A DNA stretch of 27,282 nt from the IMG/VR virus record IMGVR_UViG_3300025626_000106, positions 1 through 27,282 of that record; one strand, written 5' to 3'. Shown here in pieces: positions 6,131-12,805 of this stretch; within the stretch, counting starts at the first letter, position 1; each line of letters begins with the position of its first letter. Below the pieces are notes generated by a model. The model was not told the DNA's origin. It searched no databases and saw nothing but the letters and a program-made list of their open reading frames with translations. The stretch is from a virus. Position numbers and translations under genes: made by a program.

Positions 6131-6364
6131 TTATACCCCCCCCCCATCGACTAGCCCAAGGCTCGCTTGGGGGTCCATACGGCGCAACAATGCGCTGTTC
6201 TGAAGTTTAAGCGATTCGATCTCTGCATCTCTTTCGGCCATCTCAGCCTCCAGCTGCGCTAAGTAGCCAGGAATCACTTTAAAAGTTGGCCCCCCCATCT
6301 TACAGCCAGAGCATAAATCGTAGCTCATCTTAGCCGTCTCTTTTAATAATCTGAATCCATCCAT
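6131..6364 (-). CDS. Small unknown coiled-coil protein (77 aa)
   Basis: 77 residues: a short N-terminus with CSGC (18-21), then a clear coiled coil (LAQLEAEMAERDAEIESLKL and on, about 35-62), then a Gly-rich end coded by a run of ten G. It lies alone on the minus strand, convergent with the RHH gene and upstream of attP. No good ribosome site before ATG 6364; the internal ATG at residue 13 is an alternative. The heptad pattern argues for real coding, but isolation and weak initiation signals keep this uncertain. Confidence 0.45.
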   Translation of the reverse strand: MDGFRLLKETAKMSYDLCSGCKMGGPTFKVIPGYLAQLEAEMAERDAEIESLKLQNSALLRRMDPQASLGLVDGGGV

Positions 6365-6575
6365 GCCAGGATTACAAACGCCTTACAATTCAGCAGTCAA
6401 AACAAATTTAACCGCTCAATAAAATTGGTCCTCAGGGACTAATTCTTGTCGCCGCTAAGAGTTATTTTTTATTTGTAATATATTTTAAAAAGGGAATTTA
6501 AGCCGATAAAACAGTACAGAAACACGACAAAAAGTAAAAGAGATGCGTAAGTAGTTGACTATCAGCAATGGTAAA

Positions 6576-6603
6576 TTGGGTTCAAATCCCATCTTCTCCG
6601 CCA
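6576..6603 (+). other. attP: attP core: 3' end of a tRNA gene (probably tRNA-Ser)
   Basis: The bases read as the T arm and acceptor of a tRNA: TTGGG (6576-6580), loop TTCAAAT (6581-6587), CCCAT (6588-6592), acceptor strand CTTCTCC (6593-6599), discriminator G (6600), CCA (6601-6603). No matching 5' acceptor GGAGAAG or anticodon arm is found upstream, so this is only a tRNA tail. The outermost T-stem pair is T-T, which suggests identity with the host tRNA begins at about 6577. G73 and the TCTCCGCCA ending are typical of bacterial tRNA-Ser. Recombination here restores the host tRNA, a common strategy of tyrosine integrases. Confidence 0.75.
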
Positions 6604-6606
6604 ATA

Positions 6607-6633
6607 CCCCCTCGCTTATTGCGGGGGTTTTTT
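6607..6633 (+). terminator. Rho-independent terminator following the tRNA tail
   Basis: CCCC and CGC arms (6607-6615, with a small bulge) pair with GCG and GGGG (6621-6627) around a TTATT loop, followed by TTTTTT (6628-6633). It starts three bases after the CCA and is presumably the host tRNA terminator carried in the phage, so that a tRNA rebuilt by integration keeps its terminator. It would also stop transcription entering int from the left. Confidence 0.75.
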
Positions 6634-6767
6634 ATGCCTAAGTGGCTGACTGCAAAGGGCATACGCTATAAACAAAGCTTTTTTTAATTTCTGCTTATTA
6701 TGCAATATGCCCCATAAAAGTGCCTTATAATGTTTGAAAACGGTACAAAAAGAGTACAGGATTCAGT

Positions 6768-8000
6768 ATGGCTCGACGTAAAGGATCAATTAATAAGGTA
6801 GATATCAATCATCTGCCGCGTGGGGTTTCGATGTTTAAGGATGATCGCGCACGTCCTTTTAAAGTTCAACACCGTAAATTGCCGGTGGAAACTTTCAAAA
6901 CTGCGGAACAGGCCGTGGCCCGCAAAGCGGAACTGGTGGCACTGGAGCGCGCGCAAGGCGTCGAGGCGCTGTCGTATTCGCGAGCGATACATGCGGACGT
7001 TACAGCGGCTCGGGCGCTATTACCTGAGAGCATTAGCCATACAGATGCGGCCCAGTTCTGGGCGCTGCATCATCCCACATCGGGCGGCATGCGCGTGCAG
7101 GAAGCGGTCGAGCGCTTTCTGGTAGCTAAGCATGCGAGCAGCGGACAGACGCCGGATGCTGCTGCGACTCCTCATGTCCAAGACCTGCGCACCCGGCTGC
7201 ATCAGTTTGCGCTGGTATTTGGCCAGGAGGATTTGTCAGACCTTACTGGCGAGATATTGCGCAGATGGATATTGGACCTGGGCCAGTCGCCGCGATCGAT
7301 TACAAACTATCGCGGCGCGCTGCAAAACTTCTTTAACTACGCGATCAGGCGCCACTGGTTGGCGAGCAGTCCGATCAAGCAGGTGTTTGTCGAGGACTTA
7401 CCAAAGGTCGGGCGCAGTGATAAACATGCCCTTACAGTTGACCAGGCAAATGCGGCGCTGGCCGTTATCGAGCGCGAGCGCCCGCAGTGGCTGGCGCATT
7501 TTGCGCTGCGCTTCTTCCTGGGCTTTCGCTCGGCAGAGGCGGGTCGCTTTGAGTGGCAATGGATCCAACCTGAGCTGGGCCGTGTTTACATTCCTGCGCG
7601 CGCCACTAAGACTGGGGATGCTTGGAGCATTGACGACGTGCCGCCGCGCTTCTGGGCTTTGATCCAGCCACTGCTGCAAGATCAATTCGGTAAAAGCCGC
7701 ACTGGCCACATCGCAGCTCCTTATCCGCGTGAGTGGGATGGCTGCAATGGCGACGACGGCCGCGCGCCGGTCGTAGGCTTAAAGGCCAAGATCCTCAAAG
7801 AGATAAAGCATAAAAGCTGGGCGCAGAATACCACCCGCGACACCTTCTGTACTTTGCACATGAGTGCGTATCGAAGCGCTGAGCGCACGGCGCTGGTGCT
7901 GAAACACCGCAACAGCCAAACACTCTGGCAGAGCTACCTCGGCACGCTGGTGCCAAAGGCGGAAGCTCGGCGCTTCTTTGGTGATCTGAGCACCGACTAG
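6768..8000 (+). CDS. int: Phage integrase, tyrosine recombinase
   Basis: 410 residues. N-terminus (GVSMFKDDRARPFKVQHRKL to TFKTAEQAVARKAEL) resembles an AP2-like arm-binding domain; residues about 108-210 are the SAM-like core-binding domain; the catalytic domain follows. Catalytic residues by motif: R254 (FLGFRSAEAG), K281 (ATKTG), R357 (NTTRDTF), H380 (VLKHRNSQ) and the nucleophile Y390 (WQSYLG). The usual His of the HxxR box is Asn (N354), and the GLR of box I is GFR. It would recombine the tRNA-tail attP, 165 bases upstream, with the host tRNA gene. Weak AGGA precedes the ATG. It is convergent with the last late gene. Confidence 0.93.
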   Translation: MARRKGSINKVDINHLPRGVSMFKDDRARPFKVQHRKLPVETFKTAEQAVARKAELVALERAQGVEALSYSRAIHADVTAARALLPESISHTDAAQFWALHHPTSGGMRVQEAVERFLVAKHASSGQTPDAAATPHVQDLRTRLHQFALVFGQEDLSDLTGEILRRWILDLGQSPRSITNYRGALQNFFNYAIRRHWLASSPIKQVFVEDLPKVGRSDKHALTVDQANAALAVIERERPQWLAHFALRFFLGFRSAEAGRFEWQWIQPELGRVYIPARATKTGDAWSIDDVPPRFWALIQPLLQDQFGKSRTGHIAAPYPREWDGCNGDDGRAPVVGLKAKILKEIKHKSWAQNTTRDTFCTLHMSAYRSAERTALVLKHRNSQTLWQSYLGTLVPKAEARRFFGDLSTD

Positions 8001-8377
8001 TCTTTGCGCTGCTTGAATCTGGGGCCGAACATGCGCACGGCCCAGTACATTTTGTTGCGGCGATGCGCTGGGACGCCGCAGACGGCCATCGCCTCGCGAA
8101 AGACTTTGGCGGCGGTGATGCTATCGACACAGTGTTTTACACAGAACCAGTCATGGACGATCGCGGCCTCTAGGTATCTGCCAAAAGGCGGAAAGATTGA
8201 CCACAGGAAGCGCGGCACGCTGGCCCCGTCGGAAGCGAAGCCGACCGGCACAAGTATATCTCCAGCGATGTCCGACTGATAGAATAAATCATTATTGAGT
8301 ATGGCCACGCGGGTAAAATTATTACCGCGCAGTTGCTTAGATATTCGCGCATCCAGCTGGTTAACGAATTTGCTCAT
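7997..8377 (-). CDS. DUF1353 family protein
   Basis: 126 residues from ATG 8377 (MSKFVNQLDARIS and on); AGGTGA just upstream and an ATGA overlap with the preceding gene choose this start over the longer frame to 8470. The family signature is clear: GFASDGASVPRFLW (47-59), then AAIVHDWFC (71-79) and a helix ADKVFREAM-like (90-97), ending AVRMFG. DUF1353 proteins are common in tailed phages, often near lysis genes; their biochemical role is not known. The conserved Asp/His pair could be catalytic or structural. It is the last gene of the late operon and its stop codon shares bases with the integrase stop. Confidence 0.85.
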   Translation of the reverse strand: MSKFVNQLDARISKQLRGNNFTRVAILNNDLFYQSDIAGDILVPVGFASDGASVPRFLWSIFPPFGRYLEAAIVHDWFCVKHCVDSITAAKVFREAMAVCGVPAHRRNKMYWAVRMFGPRFKQRKD

Positions 8378-8769
8378 TTCACCTGAGACGAGCCGAAGTA
8401 AAAGCCGACGATCGCGAGCGCAGTCTGCCGTATCTCCGGCAGGATAACAAAGCCTTGAACTGTGGACCATTCTAGGTGCTTAAATAGCCCAAAGAAACCC
8501 TTGGATTCCGTTTGAAGGGTAACGCCTACGCCAGTAAATGCAAAGACGAATGGGGCTATTACAATGGCAAAGATAACTGCCGCTGTAATTGCACGTCGCA
8601 TGTAGACACCACCACGGGCGGCAGCCTTGTCTGCGGATTCGTCCGCAACGGTTTGTCGGGCAATCATACGCTCAAAGAGTCGCGCCTGATTGTCGGCCTG
8701 GGCCGCGATCATCTTCATTACAAAGCCGCTTACGCCCCCGCCTAGCATTGCTATCAGTTCTGGTGTCAT
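8374..8769 (-). CDS. Phage membrane protein, possible holin or lysis accessory
   Basis: 131 residues from ATG 8769 (MTPELIAMLGGGVSGFVMKM). A TTG start at 8799 is possible but would have no spacing to its purine run. Hydrophobic segments: a short Gly-rich one at 5-22, a strong membrane segment at 60-83 (ITAAVIFAIVIAPFVFAF), and a weaker C-terminal one at 114-128 ending FYFGSSQVK. Between them lies a charged helix (28-58). It resembles small membrane proteins often found next to holins in marine phages, a family resemblance from memory, not proven. With the 56-residue membrane protein upstream it probably forms the lysis module. Confidence 0.7.
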   Translation of the reverse strand: MTPELIAMLGGGVSGFVMKMIAAQADNQARLFERMIARQTVADESADKAAARGGVYMRRAITAAVIFAIVIAPFVFAFTGVGVTLQTESKGFFGLFKHLEWSTVQGFVILPEIRQTALAIVGFYFGSSQVK

Positions 8770-8795
8770 ATAGGTTAATCCCCGAGGGCTTTTCT

Positions 8796-8966
8796 TCAAT
8801 CCTTCTCGTTGCGTAGTTCTTTAATGATCTTAAATGCGGCGGCAGTCATATATACAAAAGTTGCCAGGCCGGCAATGATGCCAGATAATTCGTTGATGTT
8901 TCCAAGTTCGATCGTGGCAATAAAGCCCCCAGTCCCTATGGTCGATTTGTAGATAATGTCGTGCAT
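8796..8966 (-). CDS. Small one-span membrane protein, holin candidate (56 aa)
   Basis: Short frame from ATG 8966 to TGA 8796: starts MHDIIYKSTIGTGG and ends KIIKELRNEKD. One membrane segment at about 27-46 (LSGIIAGLATFVYMTAAAF) is followed by a short charged C-terminus, as in small class III-like holins or membrane pinholin-type proteins. The start overlaps the stop of the upstream gene (TAATG), which supports translation. Together with the next gene it would be the hole-forming part of lysis; no experimentally known relative recognised. Confidence 0.65.
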   Translation of the reverse strand: MHDIIYKSTIGTGGFIATIELGNINELSGIIAGLATFVYMTAAAFKIIKELRNEKD

Positions 8967-9283
8967 TATACTTCCTCTTCTGGTTCAGGTGGTAGCAGTG
9001 CTAGGAATGCAGCCTTGTCCACGACTTCGCATTCATCCAGTTTAGCTTGGTCAAGCATCTCCCATAGTTCGTGGTAGATACCGCCTACGCCGACCTCTGT
9101 GTAAAGGTCACAGCAAGCACCGTAGCGTCCGTCAATCAACAGCACTGGGCTGATATGGTTGTGCGTCGTCAAGGTGTCCTGCTTTGCGATCATTGAGTCC
9201 CGCAGTTCTGCTGGGATCAGCAGATAGTTGTAGCTGTGTTCGTCAGCCGTAGGATTAGTTAGTAGGTATTCTGAGGGTGTCAT
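8966..9283 (-). CDS. Unknown protein following the receptor-binding protein (105 aa)
   Basis: 105 residues, MTPSEYLLTNPTADEHSYNYLLIPAEL and on, with a Glu-rich C-terminus (PPEPEEEV). It starts three bases after the stop of the large receptor-binding gene and overlaps the next start, so it is in the late operon. No family recognised; it looks like a small soluble alpha/beta protein. The place directly after the receptor-binding protein is where tail-fibre chaperones are often found, which is a guess by position only. Confidence 0.68.
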   Translation of the reverse strand: MTPSEYLLTNPTADEHSYNYLLIPAELRDSMIAKQDTLTTHNHISPVLLIDGRYGACCDLYTEVGVGGIYHELWEMLDQAKLDECEVVDKAAFLALLPPEPEEEV

Positions 9284-9285
9284 AA

Positions 9286-11568
9286 TTAAATTGCTGCGAT
9301 TTCTGTGATTAGGGTGTCTTGCAATCCTTCTAAGGTAGCTAGGTCAAGTGCAGGGCCAGCGTGATAGGTTGCTAGGCGAGCATCAGCAGATGGGGTTGCT
9401 CCAATTGAGTATACGTAGAGATCATTTGCACTTGGGGCAATAGATGTGATTGCTGCCGAATAACTAGTCTGATTGCTGCGAACGTCGATTGTAGTGCTTG
9501 ATGACCTCGATGCTCCGTAGATTCCAGATGTAGGGACTGTTCCGAGTGTCGCTAATGATGACGAGTTAAGGGATTGCTGCGGAGTTGATCGCAATGAGAG
9601 ACTAGCACCTCCCGCATTTGTCATATAGAACTTGTTAGCCCCAGTTGCGGCTGTCGTGATATGCACGGATGCCGATGCGTCGTCTTGGAGTAGCGCAGTC
9701 CCAGCTACATTGGTAGCAATATACTTAGTCGAACCATCACCTTTCAGTCCAGTCAACTGATCCAAGTCACCTGCAACAAAGTTATTGTTTACGTTTGTAA
9801 TAGAGGCCATTCCAGCACGTAGAGGAACAGTAATACCTTGAATACCTACACCCACAAAGGATGCAGAGGATTGCATCGTATCCCAGTAAGCACCACCAAG
9901 TTCAACAAGTGACGTAATGTAATTCGTCAGCGGTTGCTTGTAGGCTACGTGCGTAGTGTCACCTGCGGCTGCAAGGCGTGAGAAATAAGATGCAGCAGCT
10001 ACAAATGTGTGCGCTGTACGGATCTCGGAAAGTAATGTGTCTTGCAGACCTTCTAAGGTTGCGAGGTTGAGTGCAGGACCTGCGTGGTAGGTTGCTAATC
10101 GGAACGAACCACTTGTTGTTCCGTTAATAGCAAACATATCCAGATTGCCAGAAGCTGGCGTAACCGATGCTGTTGTGCGTGTACCAGTTGTCCCGTTTGA
10201 TCGGTAGTCGTAGCCTGTCGAAACCGAGCGAGAAAGTCCCAATAGGCCAACGGTAGTAGAAGCACTTCCAGTTACAGCCTGCGCACCGTAACAGGCAGTT
10301 ATAAAGCTCGCTGTGCCTCTAGCCCCAAAGCCATTTGCAAGGTTTGTTCCGAAGTAAAAAGGATTGGTTCCGCTTACAGTTTCTGTTCTGTATGTACTGG
10401 CTGAAGTGTCATTCTGTGCGTAATTTGATTGATCCGTGTTAGTGCTGATTCTCTTAGAGGAACCATTGCACAATAGACCAGTCAACTGATCCAAATCACC
10501 CGCAACAAAGTTATTTTGCGTAGGGACAGTCATCCCATCCCTAAGAGGAACTGTGATACCCTTAATACCTACACCCACGAAAGATGCTGCAGATTCCATC
10601 GTATCCCAGTAAGCTCCACCAAGCGTTACTAAGCTGTCGATGTAGTTAGCTAGAGGTTGACGGTACGCTAAGAATGTTGTGTCACCAGCACTTACCAGTC
10701 GGCTAAAGTAGTTAGCTGCTTCTGTTGAAAAGCCTATCCCTGCTATCTCGGAAAGTAAAGTGTCTTGCAGACCTTCTAGGGTTGCTAGGTTTAGTGCTGG
10801 GCCGATATGGTAGGTTGCTAGTCGTGGGTCTGTCTTAGGGCTGGCTCCAGCTGCGAACACCCGAATTACATCTGTAGTTGGAGCTAATGAGGTGCTAGAA
10901 AACGGATAGTCCGTTTGATTTGTTCGCTGAGTTTGAGTAGTTGAAGATGATCGACTTCCTCCGACTAGTCCACTTACCCAGCCCGTTCCATTTGATACCA
11001 GTCCTCCGTGGACAGCACATTGAATGGTAGATCCCAGATCACGAAGAAATACTCCACCGCCTATACCTCCATTGAATCCACTTCCAGCCGTATAATTTCC
11101 AGACGTTACAGCTTCAGTTTGATACACCGATAATGAACCGTCATTCTGAGAAATGTCATTACTTAATAGATTCGTATCAATAACCTTAGTCGAAGCATCA
11201 CCTTTCAGTCCAGTCAACTGATCTAGGTCAGCAGCAACAAAGTTATTTTGCGTAGGGACAGTCATCCCATCCCTAAGCGGAACTGTGACACCCTGTATGC
11301 CTACACCCACAAAGGACGTGGAGGATTCCATCGTATCCCAGTATGCACCACCCAGTGCCACTAAGCTATCAATGTAGTTAGCGAGTGGCTGCTTGTAGTC
11401 AACGTATGTAGTATCACCCGCAGTGTCCAAGCGGTCGAAGTAGTCCTGTGCTTCTGCCGAAAAAGCAGAGCTAGTATATACCTGCGTTGCGCCCAAATAT
11501 GCAAGTGCGACCTCGGTTGCTCCGAGATACACCTTGCTCGCCAATGAACTGCCGAGTGCTAAAGCCAT
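9286..11568 (-). CDS. Receptor-binding/tail fibre protein with three ~240-residue repeats
   Basis: 760 residues. A short N-terminus repeats the motif YLGAT(E/Q)V (14-20, 24-30), common at the start of phage tail proteins. Three tandem repeats follow (about 37-278, 281-517, 523-760), each running from a YF(D/S)RL-x-x-AGDTT start through PLxNYIxSLVxLGGAYWDTM, FVGVGI, VPLR, NNF, DLDQLTGL, a variable middle, an SRS(S/V)ST loop and the end RLATYHxGPALxLATLEGLQDTL. The middle resembles a lectin-like (concanavalin/LamG-type) fold judging by alternating strands and SRSSST-type loops, which is inference. Constant edges and divergent centres fit receptor binding. It lies at the end of the tail-tip genes. 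Confidence 0.78.
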   Translation of the reverse strand: MALALGSSLASKVYLGATEVALAYLGATQVYTSSAFSAEAQDYFDRLDTAGDTTYVDYKQPLANYIDSLVALGGAYWDTMESSTSFVGVGIQGVTVPLRDGMTVPTQNNFVAADLDQLTGLKGDASTKVIDTNLLSNDISQNDGSLSVYQTEAVTSGNYTAGSGFNGGIGGGVFLRDLGSTIQCAVHGGLVSNGTGWVSGLVGGSRSSSTTQTQRTNQTDYPFSSTSLAPTTDVIRVFAAGASPKTDPRLATYHIGPALNLATLEGLQDTLLSEIAGIGFSTEAANYFSRLVSAGDTTFLAYRQPLANYIDSLVTLGGAYWDTMESAASFVGVGIKGITVPLRDGMTVPTQNNFVAGDLDQLTGLLCNGSSKRISTNTDQSNYAQNDTSASTYRTETVSGTNPFYFGTNLANGFGARGTASFITACYGAQAVTGSASTTVGLLGLSRSVSTGYDYRSNGTTGTRTTASVTPASGNLDMFAINGTTSGSFRLATYHAGPALNLATLEGLQDTLLSEIRTAHTFVAAASYFSRLAAAGDTTHVAYKQPLTNYITSLVELGGAYWDTMQSSASFVGVGIQGITVPLRAGMASITNVNNNFVAGDLDQLTGLKGDGSTKYIATNVAGTALLQDDASASVHITTAATGANKFYMTNAGGASLSLRSTPQQSLNSSSLATLGTVPTSGIYGASRSSSTTIDVRSNQTSYSAAITSIAPSANDLYVYSIGATPSADARLATYHAGPALDLATLEGLQDTLITEIAAI
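9289..10002 (-). repeat. Receptor-binding protein repeat 3
   Basis: Codes for residues 523-760. Shares the conserved edges with the other two copies but has an altered VPLRAGMASITNVNNNF segment in place of VPLRDGMTVPTQNNF and a different middle. The block coding DLDQLTGLKGD matches repeat 1 more closely than repeat 2. Confidence 0.75.
10018..10728 (-). repeat. Receptor-binding protein repeat 2
   Basis: Codes for residues 281-517. A 44-base block (10502-10545) is identical to one in repeat 1 (11234-11277). The DLDQLTGL segment is followed by a divergent LCNGSSKRI in place of KGD(A/G)STK. Confidence 0.78.
10735..11460 (-). repeat. Receptor-binding protein repeat 1
   Basis: Codes for residues 37-278. 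Contains the 44-base block shared exactly with repeat 2 and a Gly-rich middle (GSGFNGGIGGG) not found in the other copies. Confidence 0.78.
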
Positions 11569-11571
11569 ACT

Positions 11572-12297
11572 TTAAGTAATGATGTAGAATGTAGTAGCGA
11601 CTGGTGTGCCAGCGTCGTACTCTGCTTGAGTAAGACTGACGACATTCAGGACTAGATCGCTGCCGGATGGCTCGCCCGCTACCGCACTGTCAATCGTGTT
11701 GACCTCTGCGCCTGTTGCGATGCCTGCCAACTTGGAGGAGTCTGCGCTGGGGTAAGTGACCTTTAAAGTGTTGGCGGCGATCTCATCGGCCTGCGCTGTG
11801 GTGATGCCAGTCTTTAAAGTGTTGGCGGCGATCTCATCGGCCTGCGCTGTGGTGATGCCAGTCTTTAAAGTGTTGGCGGCGATCTCATCGGCCTGCGCTG
11901 GGGTGAAGTTTGCGGCTATATTGGCATCAACTTCGATCTTAGTATAAGTGTTCGCAGAGAGAGGATAGTAAGTTAGCATACTATCTACTTGACCAATGGT
12001 GTAGGTGGTCGATTGATCTGCTTTGGCTGCTACGGTTGTATTGTTGCTAACCTCAGCGTCAAAGTCAGAAATGGTAGATGCGGTCTGCGTGCCTGTATGG
12101 TTGGCTCTCGCGAAGGCATCGGCGGCCACGGTGTTCGGGTCATATACCGAGGCATTCATGTCGCCGCTGCCGGCGATGTTGGTGATTAGACTGCCATCGA
12201 GGGCGGGGTATTTACCATCCGCAGTGGCGACGATTGCATTGTATGGGAGGTTGCCTTTGTCGGCCCAGACGTCCTCGATAGGGGTAGTGGTTGGCAT
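11572..12297 (-). CDS. Tail fibre protein with 17-residue tandem repeats
   Basis: 241 residues. Contains HTGTQTASTISDFDAEV (67-83), a motif very common in phage tail fibres, then three tandem copies of a 17-residue unit (ITTAQADEIAANTLKTG and variants, about 131-180), predicted helical or a trimeric stalk, and ends LTQAEYDAGTP to TFYIIT, another frequent fibre C-terminus. It lies four bases upstream of the receptor-binding gene. It is probably a short fibre or a connector that holds the receptor-binding protein. The leader TTTTTAAATT directly precedes ATG; there is no Shine-Dalgarno site. Confidence 0.8.
   Translation of the reverse strand: MPTTTPIEDVWADKGNLPYNAIVATADGKYPALDGSLITNIAGSGDMNASVYDPNTVAADAFARANHTGTQTASTISDFDAEVSNNTTVAAKADQSTTYTIGQVDSMLTYYPLSANTYTKIEVDANIAANFTPAQADEIAANTLKTGITTAQADEIAANTLKTGITTAQADEIAANTLKVTYPSADSSKLAGIATGAEVNTIDSAVAGEPSGSDLVLNVVSLTQAEYDAGTPVATTFYIIT
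11762..11914 (-). repeat. Three tandem copies of a 51-bp unit inside the fibre gene
   Basis: Units at 11762-11812, 11813-11863 and 11864-11914. The first two are identical and the third departs only near its end. Identity at the DNA level, silent positions included, indicates recent slippage or unequal exchange; copy number probably varies. Confidence 0.9.
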
Positions 12298-12358
12298 AAT
12301 TTAAAAAGCTTAAAATGGATACGCCGAAAGAGGTCAGCGCTTTACTTTTGCGCGGGTG

Positions 12359-12799
12359 TCAAAGTATGCCGCGTCGGGCTAGGTCGCGCTTGAGTGTTTT
12401 GACCTGCGCGGCCAGCTCGGCCAGAGATACGGTGCTCTCGTCGTAGTTGCTGCGCGATTGGGTAAAGCCGTCCTCGACGTCGGCGTAGATGCTATCCTGG
12501 GCCCCGAGAGCACGCAACTCATAGAGGATGCCGCCACCATACAACCCGCGCTCAAAGATGATGTTTGAGTTCTGCTGAGCCAATTGCACGGCGGCGCCCG
12601 CATCGAGCTTCGAGACTTGCTGCTGCGCGATCGACTCGCGGCGATATTTGCCTAGGTCGCGGGTAGTGCCACCGACCACGTTTTGTCGCAACAGTTGCGT
12701 CGTCATGCTCGAGCTAAGCGCGGCTTGCCGATACTTTGACAGGTCTTGAAGGCTGCCGTAAATTGGGCGGCTGCGGGTGCTGGAGTGTTCACTATTCAT
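12359..12799 (-). CDS. Unknown tail-region protein with C-terminal coiled coil
   Basis: 146 residues. The first 60 are basic with an imperfect internal repeat (LQDLSKYRQAALSS at 17-30 and TRDLGKYRRESIAQQ at 46-60). The C-terminus (SLAELAAQVKTLKRDLARRGIL) is a short coiled coil. It sits between a tail-tip protein and the fibre, so it is probably a small structural or assembly protein of the tail tip. No family recognised; no signal peptide or membrane segment. Confidence 0.7.
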   Translation of the reverse strand: MNSEHSSTRSRPIYGSLQDLSKYRQAALSSSMTTQLLRQNVVGGTTRDLGKYRRESIAQQQVSKLDAGAAVQLAQQNSNIIFERGLYGGGILYELRALGAQDSIYADVEDGFTQSRSNYDESTVSLAELAAQVKTLKRDLARRGIL

Positions 12800-12805
12800 T
12801 ATGGA

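Larger units (their letters stand above)
6365..6767. other. AT-rich attachment (attP) region upstream of the integrase
   Basis: About 400 bases without a gene, clearly AT-richer than the rest. It holds the tRNA 3'-end core (6576-6603), the tRNA-type terminator (6607-6633), and AGTACAG elements on both sides of the core (6513-6519 and 6753-6759) with a further GTACA at 6743-6747, 11 bases from its neighbour. Such short repeats flanking a core are what integrase arm-type sites look like. TATAAT at 6726-6731 is a possible -10 for the integrase, with no good -35. A small hairpin (GTCC-TCA-GGAC type) lies near 6428. Confidence 0.6.

Noticed and set aside
6541-6603. Full tRNA or tmRNA gene
   Set aside because: Only the T arm and acceptor 3' strand are present; no matching 5' acceptor, D arm or anticodon arm could be found upstream, so it is an attachment-site tail.
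9953-9965. Further copies of the 11-bp origin element in the late region (TAGTGTCACC-like strings at about 9953 and 10679)
   Set aside because: These encode the conserved Gly-Asp-Thr-Thr of the receptor-binding repeats and lack the full consensus.
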